64,000 bases of DNA from Pseudoselenomonas ruminantium (GCA_015058655.1 SVBX01000009.1:49780-113779), one strand, 5' to 3'. Positions 1-9,137 are shown, numbered from the stretch's first letter. Translations and numbers: made by a program. Notes: a model not told the origin generated them from the letters alone.

Positions 1-57
1 ACCACAGGGCTTTCTATAGAAGAAGTGGTGCAGCGCATCCTGGAAATGTGCAGGTGA
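1..57 (+). CDS. cmk: cytidylate kinase, C-terminal end (partial)
   Basis: An open frame enters from the left edge and ends at the TGA at 55-57, encoding the last 18 residues (TTGLSIEEVVQRILEMCR). The TTGLSIEEVV segment is typical of the end of bacterial CMP kinase, which makes CDP from CMP. Next comes plsC after 4 bases, and cmk-plsC-ispH-rpsA is a familiar order in Firmicutes. The call rests on this short tail plus context. Confidence 0.7.
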   Translation, partial: TTGLSIEEVVQRILEMCR

Positions 58-61
58 TGAA

Positions 62-658
62 ATGCTCTACGCACTGTTGAAAGTTATTTTCTGCCTGTTT
101 TTCAAGCTGCTTTTCCGGGCGGAGATCAAGAACGCCGACAGGCTGCCCAAGGAGGGGGCTTTTATCCTGGCCGCCAACCACATGAGCAACTGGGACCCAC
201 CTTTGCTGGCCTGCTTTGCCACACGCCCTGTGGGCTACATGGCCAAGGAGGAGCTCTTCGAGCCGCCTGTTTTCGGTACGGCTATCCGCCATTGCCACGC
301 CTTTCCCGTGAAGCGGGGGGCGGCAGACCGTGGCGCCATCAAGACGGCGGTGCAGGTGCTGAAAGGCGGCCATTGCCTGGGGCTGTTCCCTGAGGGCACC
401 CGCAGCAAGGATGGCAAGCTTCACAAGGCTGAAGCCGGCGTGGGCCTTATCGCCGCCATGACCGGGGCGCCGGTGGTGCCTGCCGCCCTTATCGGCACAG
501 ACAAGATCTTCAAGAGCGGCAGTCTTTTCCCGAAACTCAAGGTCATTTACGGCGAGCCCATGAGCTTCACCGGTGATCGCAAGGACAAGGAACAGCTGGC
601 AGCCTTTTCCCAGTCTATCATGGACAGGATAGGGGAATTGAAAGCGGAAAACGAATAG
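62..658 (+). CDS. plsC: 1-acyl-sn-glycerol-3-phosphate acyltransferase (PlsC family)
   Basis: This 198-aa membrane-associated enzyme would acylate lysophosphatidate to phosphatidate in phospholipid synthesis. Family motifs are visible: the catalytic HX4D block HMSNWD at residues 40-45, the substrate-binding FPEGTRS at about 109-115, and VPAALIGT further on. A hydrophobic N-terminal stretch (LLKVIFCLFFKLLF) is suited to membrane contact. The length is normal for short PlsC proteins. It starts 4 bases after the cmk stop and is probably translated from the same mRNA. plsY lies 5 kb downstream, so two steps of the pathway are in this region. Confidence 0.93.
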   Translation: MLYALLKVIFCLFFKLLFRAEIKNADRLPKEGAFILAANHMSNWDPPLLACFATRPVGYMAKEELFEPPVFGTAIRHCHAFPVKRGAADRGAIKTAVQVLKGGHCLGLFPEGTRSKDGKLHKAEAGVGLIAAMTGAPVVPAALIGTDKIFKSGSLFPKLKVIYGEPMSFTGDRKDKEQLAAFSQSIMDRIGELKAENE

Positions 659-669
659 AAACTATGCTG

Positions 670-703
670 ATGCCTCATTTCTTCTTCGAAAGAGATGGGG
701 CAT
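670..703 (+). terminator. stem-loop after plsC, possible terminator
   Basis: An imperfect hairpin of about 14 bp (ATGCCTCATTTCTT pairing with AAAGAGATGGGGCAT, G-T wobbles) follows plsC. It lacks a good U-tract, so termination is uncertain. Confidence 0.4.
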
Positions 704-768
704 TAAGTCTACCATCTTATAAAAGTGAATAAACAATGAAAAAAAAATAAAAAACCAGTGAAAAACTA

Positions 769-798
769 TTTGCTTAGCCCTCTTACTCATGTTATACT
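769..798 (+). promoter_or_regulatory. sigma-70-type promoter for ispH-rpsA
   Basis: TTGCTT at 769-774 and TATACT at 793-798 are separated by 18 bases in an A/T-rich gap. The predicted start near 805 leaves a leader of about 60 bases before the ispH ATG at 867, and rules out the longer upstream reading frame that starts at 789. Confidence 0.6.
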
Positions 799-866
799 AT
801 GTCTTAGATTGCATAGAAACAGTGTTTTGTGTTTCGTGCATGACTAAGAGATATGGTGGTAGATGT

Positions 867-1697
867 ATGGAAGTAATCCTGGCAGATTACCTGGGCTTCT
901 GTTATGGCGTGAAGCGCGCCATCAAGATAGCCAGGGAAAATGCTTCCGCAGATGGCACATCCTGCACCTTGGGACCAATCATCCATAACCCTCAGATGGT
1001 AGAACGCCTGAAAGATGAGGGTGTGGGCACGGTTGACAGGTTGGATGAATTGCCAACGGGTACCATCATCATCCGTTCTCATGGGGTAGGCCCGGAGGTC
1101 TATCGTGAGGCTGAGGAACGGGGGCTCAATGTGGTAGATGCCACTTGCCCTCATGTGAAGAAAGCTCAGCTTTCTGCCAAGGAATTGGTTGATGAGGGGT
1201 ATAATGTAGTTATTATCGGAGAAAAGCAGCATCCTGAGGTCAAGAGCATCTTTGAATGGTCTGGCCGCAAGGCTGTGGTGCTGGAGACTGAAGCTGAGGC
1301 AAGGGAACTTGATTCTTGTGCCAGGCTGGGCATAGTGTGCCAGACCACTTTTTCCGGGACGAAGTTCAGGCAGATTGCTTTGCACCTGCTGGAAAAGTCC
1401 AGGGATGTGAGGATTCTCCGCACTATATGCACCGCAACAGACCAGAGACAGGCGGCGGCCATTGAGTTGGCTCAGAGAGTTGACCTGATGTTGGTCATAG
1501 GCGGCAAGAACAGCGCGAATACCACGCGGTTGGCCCAGCTGTGCAATGAGTATTGTCTGACTTATCACATCGAGACGGCAGCAGAGCTCCGTGACGAGTG
1601 GTTTGACAAAATAGAAAAAATTGGTATTACAGCGGGTGCTTCTACACCTGACTGGATTATCAAGGAGGTATATAAAAAGTGTCAGAACAGAGCATGA
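867..1697 (+). CDS. ispH: 4-hydroxy-3-methylbut-2-enyl diphosphate reductase
   Basis: The last enzyme of the MEP isoprenoid pathway, a cytosolic [4Fe-4S] protein converting HMBPP to IPP and DMAPP. The protein is 276 aa from the ATG at 867, chosen because MEVILADYLGFCYGVKRAI is the usual family N-terminus and the promoter lies just upstream. The three cluster cysteines are visible at C12 (GFCYG), C94 (ATCPH) and C188 (TICTA). The frame runs on past the rpsA start and overlaps it by 19 bases in another frame. In several Clostridia and Negativicutes IspH and S1 are one fused protein; here they are separate, overlapping frames. Confidence 0.95.
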   Translation: MEVILADYLGFCYGVKRAIKIARENASADGTSCTLGPIIHNPQMVERLKDEGVGTVDRLDELPTGTIIIRSHGVGPEVYREAEERGLNVVDATCPHVKKAQLSAKELVDEGYNVVIIGEKQHPEVKSIFEWSGRKAVVLETEAEARELDSCARLGIVCQTTFSGTKFRQIALHLLEKSRDVRILRTICTATDQRQAAAIELAQRVDLMLVIGGKNSANTTRLAQLCNEYCLTYHIETAAELRDEWFDKIEKIGITAGASTPDWIIKEVYKKCQNRA

Positions 1698-2809
1698 AGG
1701 AATTATTGGAAGAAGCAGAGAACTCGATGCCGGATATCCAGGAGCGCACGGTTGTCACCGGTGAGGTCATCCAGGTTTCCCGTGACGAGGCTTATATCGA
1801 TATCGGCTACAAGCAGGAAATCGCTGTGCCGAAGCGCGAGCTGGCTTACCCCACTCCGGAGTCTGCTGAGGATGTCGTGAAGGTCGGCGACAAGATTGAT
1901 GTTTATATCGTTTCTCTCGGCGGCGACAACGGCGGTATCCTCTCCAAGGTCAAGGCTGACCGCATGGTTGCCTGGAAGGAGATGGAAGCTGTTCAGGAGC
2001 GCGGCGAGACTGTCGAGGCTCAGGTGAACCAGGTTGTCAAGGGTGGCCTTGTGGCTTCTGTCAACGGTCTCCGTGGCTTTATCCCTGCTTCCCAGATGGA
2101 GCTTCACTTCGTGAAGGATCTCTCTGTCTATGTCGGTCAGACCGTGGAGGCTGAGATCATCGAGATCGATGTCCACAAGCAGCGTCTGGTTCTCTCCCGT
2201 CGCAATCTCCTTGAGAAGGAGCGTTCTGAGAAGGAAGGCGAGATTTTCTCCACCCTGGAGGCTGGCCAGACTGTACACGGCGTCGTAAAGCGTCTCGTGG
2301 ATTATGGCGCTTTCATCGATATCGGCGGCGTGGATGGCCTTGCTCATATTTCCGACCTGGCTTGGCACCGCGTGAAGCATCCTTCCGATGTGCTTGAAGT
2401 GGGTCAGGAGCTGGATGTGTTCGTGAAGAGCGTTGATGCTGATGCTAAGCGCATCTCCCTGTCTGTGAAGGACACCATGCGTGATCCTTGGCTCGATAAG
2501 GCTGAGAGCTATGCAGAGGGCGACTACATTGAAGGAAAGGTCATCAAGCTGACCGACTTCGGCGCTTTCATGGAGATTGAGCCGGGCTTTGACGGTCTCA
2601 TCCCCATGGGCGAGCTGGCTGAGCGTCGCATCGAGCGCGCTGATGAGGCTGTGCATGTGGGCGATGTGGTGAAGGTGAAGGTCCTTCGCATCGACATGAA
2701 GCGCAAGCGCATCTCCCTCAGCATCACCAAGGCTAAGAAGGATGCCGATACTGCTGTTTTCAAGAAGTATCAGGCTGAGCAGGAAGCCGCTGAGGAAGTT
2801 CAGGAGTAA
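1679..2809 (+). CDS. rpsA: 30S ribosomal protein S1-like, four S1 domains
   Basis: A 376-aa RNA-binding protein with four S1 (OB-fold) repeats at about residues 20-90, 105-170, 190-258 and 275-345. Repeats 3 and 4 carry the strong GAFIDIGG and GAFMEIEP cores. It is shorter than the six-repeat S1 of proteobacteria, as usual for Firmicutes. The GTG start is supported by AAGGAGG about ten bases upstream, inside the end of ispH. Codon use is strongly biased (CGT/CGC, CTC, GGC), as expected for a highly expressed gene. A clear terminator follows. Confidence 0.93.
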   Translation: MSEQSMKELLEEAENSMPDIQERTVVTGEVIQVSRDEAYIDIGYKQEIAVPKRELAYPTPESAEDVVKVGDKIDVYIVSLGGDNGGILSKVKADRMVAWKEMEAVQERGETVEAQVNQVVKGGLVASVNGLRGFIPASQMELHFVKDLSVYVGQTVEAEIIEIDVHKQRLVLSRRNLLEKERSEKEGEIFSTLEAGQTVHGVVKRLVDYGAFIDIGGVDGLAHISDLAWHRVKHPSDVLEVGQELDVFVKSVDADAKRISLSVKDTMRDPWLDKAESYAEGDYIEGKVIKLTDFGAFMEIEPGFDGLIPMGELAERRIERADEAVHVGDVVKVKVLRIDMKRKRISLSITKAKKDADTAVFKKYQAEQEAAEEVQE

Positions 2810-2843
2810 TTCCTGCTTCATCAATTAGATAAGAAATATACAG

Positions 2844-2876
2844 GGGAGTGATGTTTTCGCATCGCTCCCTTGTTAT
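2844..2876 (+). terminator. intrinsic terminator after rpsA
   Basis: GGGAGTGATG (2844-2853) pairs with CATCGCTCCC (2860-2869) across a TTTTCG loop, followed by TTGTTATTT. Confidence 0.7.
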
Positions 2877-2897
2877 TTGATTTTAGAGAAAGAATCT

Positions 2898-4310
2898 ATG
2901 AGCAAGAATGAAATGATCAGAGCCAGGCACCCAGGCATTATCCTCAGAGTGCATCCGGAAAGTTTGGCAGAGGAACTGGAACTTATCCCCGGGGATAAGA
3001 TTGTAGCCATCAATGGGGAAGAAGTGCGTGACATCATTGAGCTGTCCTTTGCCATGGCTGATGAAGAAATCGAGCTTCTGGTAGAGCATGCAGATGGAGA
3101 GCAGGAAATCATAGAATTCGACAAAGATTTCGATGAAGACCTTGGGGTGGAGTTTGAAAGCGCCGTCTTTGATGGCATCAGGAGCTGCGCCAATCACTGC
3201 TACTTCTGCTTCGTGGACATGGTGGCGCCCAATATGCGAAGCAGCCTGTCCATAAAGGATGACGATTACCGTTTGTCTTTCCTTTACGGCAATTTTGTCA
3301 CCATGACCAATATGGGGCCAAAGGATTTCGAGCGGGTGGAAAAGTATCATCTGTCACCGCTCTTTGTTTCCGTTCAGTGCATGAATCCTGAACTGCGAGC
3401 TCAGATGCTGCGTTGCCCTGGGGCGGCCCGCATCGCCAGCCAGCTGGACAATCTGGAGAAAGCCGGGGCGGAATACCATACCCAGGTGGTGCTCTGCGCA
3501 GGGCTCAATGACGGAGAGGAATTGGAACGCACTATCCGGGAGATAACCGAAAGGCGTCCTCATGCCCTTTCTCTGGCCATTGTGCCTGTCGGCATCACCA
3601 AGCATCGCACCGACCCTTATCCGCTGCAGCAGTTTGATGAAGAGAGTGCCGGCAGGGTTATTGATCAGGTGGAGAAATGGCAGCGCAAGATCCAGCAGGA
3701 AGAAGGGCGTACCTTTATTTATCTGGGAGATGAATTCTACTTCCTGGCGGGCCGGCCTGTTCCATGCGCAGAGTTTTACGATGGATTTCCTCAGCTGGAC
3801 AACGGCATCGGCCTCACCCGCAATTTCATCAATGACTGGGAAGAGTACGAAGGGGAGGAAGGGGACTACGAGGAGCCTGTGTATCTGGATGTAGTTTCCG
3901 GCACTTCTGTGGCACCCATGCTGCAGGATTTGGCAGATAGGGCGAAGAAGACGAATCTCCATGTGCGTGTGGTGCCTGTGGTGAATGAATACTTTGGTCC
4001 CACCGTCAATGTCTCCGGGCTGCTGACGGCCCAGGACATCATCAGGACGCTTAAGGCGCTGCCGGGTGAGCGTACGGGCATCCTGTTGCCTGAATCTGCG
4101 CTCAGGTCAGGGGAGGACATTTTTCTCGATGATGTATCCCTGGCTGATTTTGCCAGGGAATTTCCCGGTGCAAGGGTAGAGCCTGTTCAGAGCGGGGCAG
4201 ACTACCATGAGGCACTTGCAGATTGGCACAATTATCATAAGGACCGCAGTGGCGAGACTGCCTATATGTGGCAGAGCAACGCTGCTTATACCAAGACAAT
4301 TATGGAATGA
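2898..4310 (+). CDS. DUF512 family PDZ/radical-SAM-like Fe-S protein
   Basis: A 470-aa protein with an N-terminal PDZ-like segment (about residues 10-75, PGDKIVAINGEEV) and a radical-SAM-like cysteine block CANHCYFC at 97-104 (C-x3-C-x2-C), then the DUF512 region. The family sits next to der in many Clostridia and Negativicutes; its biochemical role is not established to my knowledge. The start is taken at ATG 2898 (MSKNEMIRARHPG); a TTG at 2877 in the same frame is inside the rpsA terminator region and is less likely. der follows 24 bases later, probably in one operon with plsY. Confidence 0.85.
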   Translation: MSKNEMIRARHPGIILRVHPESLAEELELIPGDKIVAINGEEVRDIIELSFAMADEEIELLVEHADGEQEIIEFDKDFDEDLGVEFESAVFDGIRSCANHCYFCFVDMVAPNMRSSLSIKDDDYRLSFLYGNFVTMTNMGPKDFERVEKYHLSPLFVSVQCMNPELRAQMLRCPGAARIASQLDNLEKAGAEYHTQVVLCAGLNDGEELERTIREITERRPHALSLAIVPVGITKHRTDPYPLQQFDEESAGRVIDQVEKWQRKIQQEEGRTFIYLGDEFYFLAGRPVPCAEFYDGFPQLDNGIGLTRNFINDWEEYEGEEGDYEEPVYLDVVSGTSVAPMLQDLADRAKKTNLHVRVVPVVNEYFGPTVNVSGLLTAQDIIRTLKALPGERTGILLPESALRSGEDIFLDDVSLADFAREFPGARVEPVQSGADYHEALADWHNYHKDRSGETAYMWQSNAAYTKTIME

Positions 4311-4334
4311 ACTATAGAAAGAAGGTAATAGCAG

Positions 4335-5657
4335 ATGAAACCCATAGTGGCTATTGTGGGACGGCCTAATGTAGGCAAGTCCACTCTTTTCAATCAGATT
4401 GGCAAGAAGCGCGTTTCCATCGTAGACGATATGCCCGGTGTCACCCGTGACCGCATCTATATGGATGCGGAATGGCTGAACCATGAGTTCACCATGATAG
4501 ATACAGGTGGCATTGAGTTCGACGAAAGCGACCATATCCTGAAGTCCATGCGCCAGCAGGCAGAGCTGGCCATGGAGGAGGCAGATGTCATTCTCTTCCT
4601 GGTGGATGGTCGCAGCGGCCTCACCAACTCAGATGAGGAAGTGGCCAAGCTCCTGCGCCATGCCAAGAAACCCGTTATCCTTGGCGTCAACAAGATTGAC
4701 AGTCCCCAGCAGGCCATGAGCATCTACGAGTTTTACAATCTGGGATTGGGGGATCCCATTGCCCTGTCCGCTTCCAATTCCATGAATATCGGCGATCTGC
4801 TGGATGCCGTGGTGGGGGCTTTCCCCAAGGAAGCGGAGTCGGATGAGGAAACTGATGAACTGGCCATCGCCGTCATCGGTCGTCCTAATGTGGGCAAGTC
4901 CTCCCTGGTGAACAAAATGCTAGGGGAGGAACGGGTCATTGTCAGCGATGTGGCAGGCACTACCCGTGATGCCATTGACACTCACTTCATGAAAGACGGC
5001 ATCAAGTTCATCCTTATCGACACTGCAGGCATGCGTCGCCGGGGCAAGATCGAAGAGGCGGTGGAGCGCTACAGCGTCATGCGTTCCTTGAGAGCCGTAG
5101 ACAGGGCCGATGTAGTGCTTATGATGATCAATGCAGAGGAAGGCATCACCGAGCAGGACAAGAAGATTGCCGGCTATGCCCATGAATCAGGCAAGGGCGT
5201 CATCATCGTAGTGAATAAGTGGGACATTTACCCTGATAAGGATGACAAGTCTACCCTGCGCTTTACTGAGGATTTGCGGGATCAGCTTGGGTTCCTGCAG
5301 TATGCTCCCGTGCTTTATGCTTCTGCCCTCACAGGCCAGAGAGTGGGCAGGGTGACTGAGCTGGTGAAGTATGTGGCAGAGCAGCAGTCCATGCGCATCA
5401 AGACCAGCGTGCTGAACGAGCTCATTCGCGATGCCGTTTCCATCAATCCGCCTCCCATGCACAAGGGACGCCGTCTGAAAATCATGTATATGACCCAGGT
5501 GGATATCCAGCCGCCTACCTTCATCATCTTTGTCAACGACCCGGAGCTGATGCATTTTTCCTACCTGCGTTTCATCGAGAACAGGCTCAGGGAAAGCTTC
5601 GGCTTCGAGGGCACGCCTTTGAAGCTCATTGTGCGTTCCAGGGAGGAGGAAGAGTAA
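4335..5657 (+). CDS. der: ribosome biogenesis GTPase Der (EngA)
   Basis: A 440-aa protein with two tandem Era-like GTPase domains and a C-terminal KH-like domain, acting in 50S subunit assembly. Both P-loops are visible as GRPNVGKS (residues 9-16 and about 180), each followed by its DTGG/DTAG switch and NKxD (NKID, NKWD) motif. Length is standard. GAAAGAAGG precedes the ATG. The plsY start codon directly abuts the stop, so the two are translationally linked. Confidence 0.97.
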   Translation: MKPIVAIVGRPNVGKSTLFNQIGKKRVSIVDDMPGVTRDRIYMDAEWLNHEFTMIDTGGIEFDESDHILKSMRQQAELAMEEADVILFLVDGRSGLTNSDEEVAKLLRHAKKPVILGVNKIDSPQQAMSIYEFYNLGLGDPIALSASNSMNIGDLLDAVVGAFPKEAESDEETDELAIAVIGRPNVGKSSLVNKMLGEERVIVSDVAGTTRDAIDTHFMKDGIKFILIDTAGMRRRGKIEEAVERYSVMRSLRAVDRADVVLMMINAEEGITEQDKKIAGYAHESGKGVIIVVNKWDIYPDKDDKSTLRFTEDLRDQLGFLQYAPVLYASALTGQRVGRVTELVKYVAEQQSMRIKTSVLNELIRDAVSINPPPMHKGRRLKIMYMTQVDIQPPTFIIFVNDPELMHFSYLRFIENRLRESFGFEGTPLKLIVRSREEEE

Positions 5658-6254
5658 ATGGCCATGACAGCACTTAGCTGCTTGATTGCCTATGTACTGG
5701 GGTCAATCCCCAATGGTCTGTGGCTGGGAAAAGCTCTCTGGCATACAGACCTCAGAGAGCATGGCAGCCATAATATCGGTGCTACTAATGCCTGGCGCAC
5801 TCTGGGCAAGGGGCCGGGGTTCCTGATCTTTTTGCTGGACTTTCTGAAGGGCTTGCTCAGCGTGTACATTGCCTCTGCTTTGGTGGGGACGCCACTTGCT
5901 ATGGTGCTGGCCGCCATTTTTGCCATCGTGGGTCATTCCGCATCCCTTTTCATGGGCTTCAAGGGGGGGAAAGGAGTGGCCACAGGCCTGGGGGTGCTTT
6001 CCATGCTCATGCCCCAGGTAACGCTGATAGTCTTCCTTGTCTGGCTGGCATTGGTAAAAATTACGGGCTATGTCTCCCTGGGCAGCATGGTGGCTGCAGC
6101 CTGTGTGCCGGTGCTGGCCTATGCGTTTGGCGCTCCGGTGGAATACCTTGTCTTTGGCGTGGCTGCGGCTATCCTGATAGTGGTTAGGCATAGGGCCAAT
6201 ATAGGCAGGCTCCTCAGTGGCACCGAGTCCAAAATCAAGGCTGGTCACCGCTAA
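5658..6254 (+). CDS. plsY: acyl-phosphate glycerol-3-phosphate acyltransferase
   Basis: A 198-aa polytopic membrane protein that transfers an acyl group from acyl-phosphate to glycerol-3-phosphate. Family signatures include GSIPNGLWLGK near the N-terminus, HGSHNIGATNAWR, and GFKGGKGVATGLG in the second cytoplasmic loop. Five or so hydrophobic segments are evident. The ATG follows the der stop with no gap. A strong terminator closes the DUF512-der-plsY unit. Confidence 0.95.
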   Translation: MAMTALSCLIAYVLGSIPNGLWLGKALWHTDLREHGSHNIGATNAWRTLGKGPGFLIFLLDFLKGLLSVYIASALVGTPLAMVLAAIFAIVGHSASLFMGFKGGKGVATGLGVLSMLMPQVTLIVFLVWLALVKITGYVSLGSMVAAACVPVLAYAFGAPVEYLVFGVAAAILIVVRHRANIGRLLSGTESKIKAGHR

Positions 6255-6296
6255 GATTTTCCTAAAGAACAGCATTTAACACAAATATTTACATTT

Positions 6297-6330
6297 GCCC
6301 AAGGAAAATGCATTTCCTTGGGCTTTTTGT
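6297..6330 (+). terminator. intrinsic terminator after plsY
   Basis: GCCCAAGGAAA and TTTCCTTGGGC form an 11-bp perfect stem with a tiny ATGCA loop, followed by TTTTTGT. Confidence 0.85.
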
Positions 6331-6349
6331 TATATTTTGTTAAAAGCTA

Positions 6350-6379
6350 TTGGCAAGATTGTCCACCCTGTGATATACT
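6350..6379 (+). promoter_or_regulatory. sigma-70-type promoter for the ACT-hom-thrB operon
   Basis: TTGGCA at 6350-6355 and TATACT at 6374-6379 have an 18-base spacer. They lie between the plsY terminator and the ACT gene. No T-box or other leader structure is evident in the roughly 50-base leader. Confidence 0.6.
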
Positions 6380-6434
6380 ATCTCTTGTAAAAGGACAATG
6401 ATATTATTATATAAAAACATTTGGAGGTGCTGTG

Positions 6435-6881
6435 ATGCCAAAGGAAGAAAATGGTTTTTTCCTGGTGAAGGAGGAAATCTTGCCGGAAGCCATCAAGAAG
6501 ACCATCAGGGTCAAAGAGATGCTGAAGCGTGGGGACGCCCGCACCATTAACGAGGCAGTGGAGAAGATGGAACTTTCCCGCTCTGCTTACTATAAGTACA
6601 AGGACTATGTCTTCCCCTTCTACGAGGCCAGCAAGAACAAGATCGTGACTTTGACTTTCCTCCTGGAGCACAAGAAGGGCGTGCTTTCCAGTGTGCTGAA
6701 TACTATCTCGTCGGATTCCGGCAGTGTGCTCACCATCAACCAGGGCATTCCCCTGCAGGGAGTGGCCAACGCTACCATTTCTATTGAAACCATGAATCTA
6801 TCTGTTGATTTGGAGGCGCTCTTGGATAAGCTGCGCATGGTGGATGGCGTGAAGCGGCTGGAAGTTCTGGGGCAGGCCTAA
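6435..6881 (+). CDS. ACT domain protein (PheB-like, UPF0735)
   Basis: A 148-aa protein with an N-terminal helical/HTH-like part (NEAVEKMELSRSAYYKYKDYV) and a C-terminal ACT domain from about residue 70 (VTLTFLLEHKKGVLSSVLNTI). ACT domains bind amino acids. It sits first in an operon with hom and thrB, an arrangement common in Clostridia, which suggests a regulatory or sensing role in threonine synthesis; that role is inferred. GGAGGT six bases upstream supports ATG 6435; a GTG at 6432 is an in-frame alternative. Confidence 0.85.
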   Translation: MPKEENGFFLVKEEILPEAIKKTIRVKEMLKRGDARTINEAVEKMELSRSAYYKYKDYVFPFYEASKNKIVTLTFLLEHKKGVLSSVLNTISSDSGSVLTINQGIPLQGVANATISIETMNLSVDLEALLDKLRMVDGVKRLEVLGQA

Positions 6882-6897
6882 AGAAAGCAGGTGTGAA

Positions 6898-8199
6898 ATG
6901 GGACAGGAAATAAAGATTGGACTCCTGGGGGCAGGCACGGTAGGTTCCGGGGTCATACGGGTACTGGAAATGAATGCCCAGGAAATCCAGCAGCGCACAG
7001 GGGTGCCACTGGTGCTGAAGAAAGTCCTGGTCCGTGACAAGAGCAAGAAGCGTCCGGATTTCCCAGCGGGGCTGGAACTTACCGAAAAGATCGAAGATAT
7101 CCTGGGAGATCCCGAGATTCAGATCGTGGTGGAGCTTATGGGGGGATTGCACCCTTCAAGGGAGTATATGCTGCAGGCCTTGGAGGCGGGCAAGCATGTA
7201 GTCACAGCCAACAAGGATGTGGTGGCCCAGTTCGGCAAGGATATGTTTGAGGCAGCCGAGAAGCACAAGGTGAATTTCCTCTTTGAGGCCAGTGTGGGGG
7301 GCGGCATTCCCATTATCGCTGCCATGAAGCAGAGCCTCACTGCCAATCGCATCTACGAAGTCATGGGTATCGTGAACGGCACTACCAACTACATGCTTAC
7401 CAAGATGAGCGAGGATGGCTGCGATTATGACAGCGTGCTGAAAGAGGCCCAGGAAAAGGGCTATGCCGAGGCAAATCCTTCTGCTGATGTGGATGGCCTG
7501 GATGCTGCCCGCAAAGCGGCTATCCTTGCCTCCCTGGCCTTCAATACCCGGGTGCAGCTCAATGATGTTTCCGTGGAAGGCATCACCAATATCACGGCAG
7601 AAGATATTTCCTATGCCAAAGGGTTGGGGTATGTCATCAAACTGCTGGCGGTGGGCAAGGAGACAGAGGAATACGGCGTGGATGTGCGGGTGCATCCGGT
7701 GTTCCTGCCCAAGACGCATCCGTTGGCCTCGGTAAACGGGGTTTTCAACGCCATTTTCGTGCGTGGCAATGCCATTGGGGAAGCCATGTTCTACGGCCAG
7801 GGAGCAGGTTCATTGCCCACAGCCTCGGCAGTGACGGCGGATATCGTAGAAGCTGCCCGCAGCATCAATTCCGGAGATGTGAGCAGGAGTCATTGCACTT
7901 GCTACAGCCAGAAGAAGTTCTGCCCGCTGGAAAAGACGGTTTCTTCTTATTATGTTCGCTTGCTGGTAGACGACAAGCCAGGCGTATTGGGGGCTATTGC
8001 CACTGCTTTCGGCAATGCAAAAGTCAGCTTGAAGTCTGTTATCCAGACGCCGCTGAATGTGAAGGACCATGCAGAGATTGTGGCAGTGACCCATCCGGTG
8101 GAGCATGCCTGCCTGCAGGAGGCTTTGTCTGTATTCAAGGGCCTGCCTGTGGTGGATGAGATCAGAAATGTGATAAGAGTGGAAAACGAACGGGGGTAA
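6898..8199 (+). CDS. hom: homoserine dehydrogenase
   Basis: A 433-aa cytosolic enzyme that reduces aspartate semialdehyde to homoserine. The Rossmann motif GAGTVGSG is at residues 11-18, the catalytic region GTTNYML and AEANPSADVDGLDAARK follow, and a C-terminal ACT domain (about 355-430, VDDKPGVLGAIA) provides the usual site for threonine feedback. It is 16 bases after the ACT gene and 4 bases before thrB. Confidence 0.97.
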   Translation: MGQEIKIGLLGAGTVGSGVIRVLEMNAQEIQQRTGVPLVLKKVLVRDKSKKRPDFPAGLELTEKIEDILGDPEIQIVVELMGGLHPSREYMLQALEAGKHVVTANKDVVAQFGKDMFEAAEKHKVNFLFEASVGGGIPIIAAMKQSLTANRIYEVMGIVNGTTNYMLTKMSEDGCDYDSVLKEAQEKGYAEANPSADVDGLDAARKAAILASLAFNTRVQLNDVSVEGITNITAEDISYAKGLGYVIKLLAVGKETEEYGVDVRVHPVFLPKTHPLASVNGVFNAIFVRGNAIGEAMFYGQGAGSLPTASAVTADIVEAARSINSGDVSRSHCTCYSQKKFCPLEKTVSSYYVRLLVDDKPGVLGAIATAFGNAKVSLKSVIQTPLNVKDHAEIVAVTHPVEHACLQEALSVFKGLPVVDEIRNVIRVENERG

Positions 8200-8203
8200 T
8201 GCC

Positions 8204-9130
8204 ATGGGAGAGCGCACGATACGGGTGAGAGTGCCCGGTACAAGTGCGAACTGCGGACCAGGCTTTGATTCCCTTGGTTTGGCTTGCGATATATACAATG
8301 ATTTGGAACTGACCCTTACTACGGAGCCTGAACTGGAGATAAAGATGTCGGGCGAGGGGGCAGAAAACATTCCTTGCGATGAGAGAAATATCTGCTGGCA
8401 GTCGGTGCAGCTATTGCTGAAGCGGGCAGGCGTCACGGAGTTCAAGGGGGCCCGCATCCATATGCTGAACCGCGTGCCCCTGTCCAGAGGTCTGGGCAGC
8501 AGCGCTACCGCTATTGTAGCGGGGCTCAAGGCTGCCAATGTAATCATTGGCAACCGTTATAACCGTCATGAGCTTTTGCAGTTTGCCAATGAGATTGAGG
8601 GACATCCTGACAATGTGGCTCCTGCTATCTATGGGGGATTTACTATCAATACAGTCACGGATGGACATGTGGAGTGCTTCTCCTTGATGCCGAAGCTGCG
8701 ACTGGAACTGGTGGTGGCCGTGCCGGATTTTCCCCTTTCCACTCGCAAGGCCAGAGAGGTGCTGCCGGAGAAAGTCACCCGCCAGGAGGCAGTGTTCAAT
8801 ATCAGCCGTGCAGCCATGCTGGCAGCGGCTTTGGTGAGAGGGAATGAACGCTTCCTCAAGACAGCTTTTGACGATGCCCTGCATCAGCCTTATCGCGCGG
8901 CCCTTATCCCGGGCATGTATGAGGTTTTCCAGGCAGCCAGGGAAGCAGGTGCCATAGGGGCTAATCTCAGCGGAGCAGGACCCTGCCTGATTGCCTATGT
9001 GCCGGAGCGCTTGCGCTCTGCCCGGCAGGTGGGAGAAGCCATGTGCGCTGCCTTCAGGGCGCATGGGGTAAATGCTGCGGCAAAGATCCTGGCCCTTGAT
9101 TCACGCGGGGCGCATATTATCAATCATTGA
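8204..9130 (+). CDS. thrB: homoserine kinase
   Basis: A 308-aa GHMP-family kinase making O-phosphohomoserine, the step after hom. The ATP-binding motif PLSRGLGSSATAIVAG lies at about residues 92-107, and VPGTSANCGPGFDSLG at the N-terminus is the substrate-side GHMP signature. The ATG at 8204 follows the hom stop by 4 bases with CGGGGGT just upstream. No thrC is seen next to it. The gene ends shortly before a small terminator. Confidence 0.96.
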   Translation: MGERTIRVRVPGTSANCGPGFDSLGLACDIYNDLELTLTTEPELEIKMSGEGAENIPCDERNICWQSVQLLLKRAGVTEFKGARIHMLNRVPLSRGLGSSATAIVAGLKAANVIIGNRYNRHELLQFANEIEGHPDNVAPAIYGGFTINTVTDGHVECFSLMPKLRLELVVAVPDFPLSTRKAREVLPEKVTRQEAVFNISRAAMLAAALVRGNERFLKTAFDDALHQPYRAALIPGMYEVFQAAREAGAIGANLSGAGPCLIAYVPERLRSARQVGEAMCAAFRAHGVNAAAKILALDSRGAHIINH

Positions 9131-9137
9131 AAATCAT

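Noticed and set aside
789..866. Longer IspH start at 789
   Set aside because: It lies upstream of the predicted transcription start and adds residues unlike the family; ATG 867 gives the conserved N-terminus.
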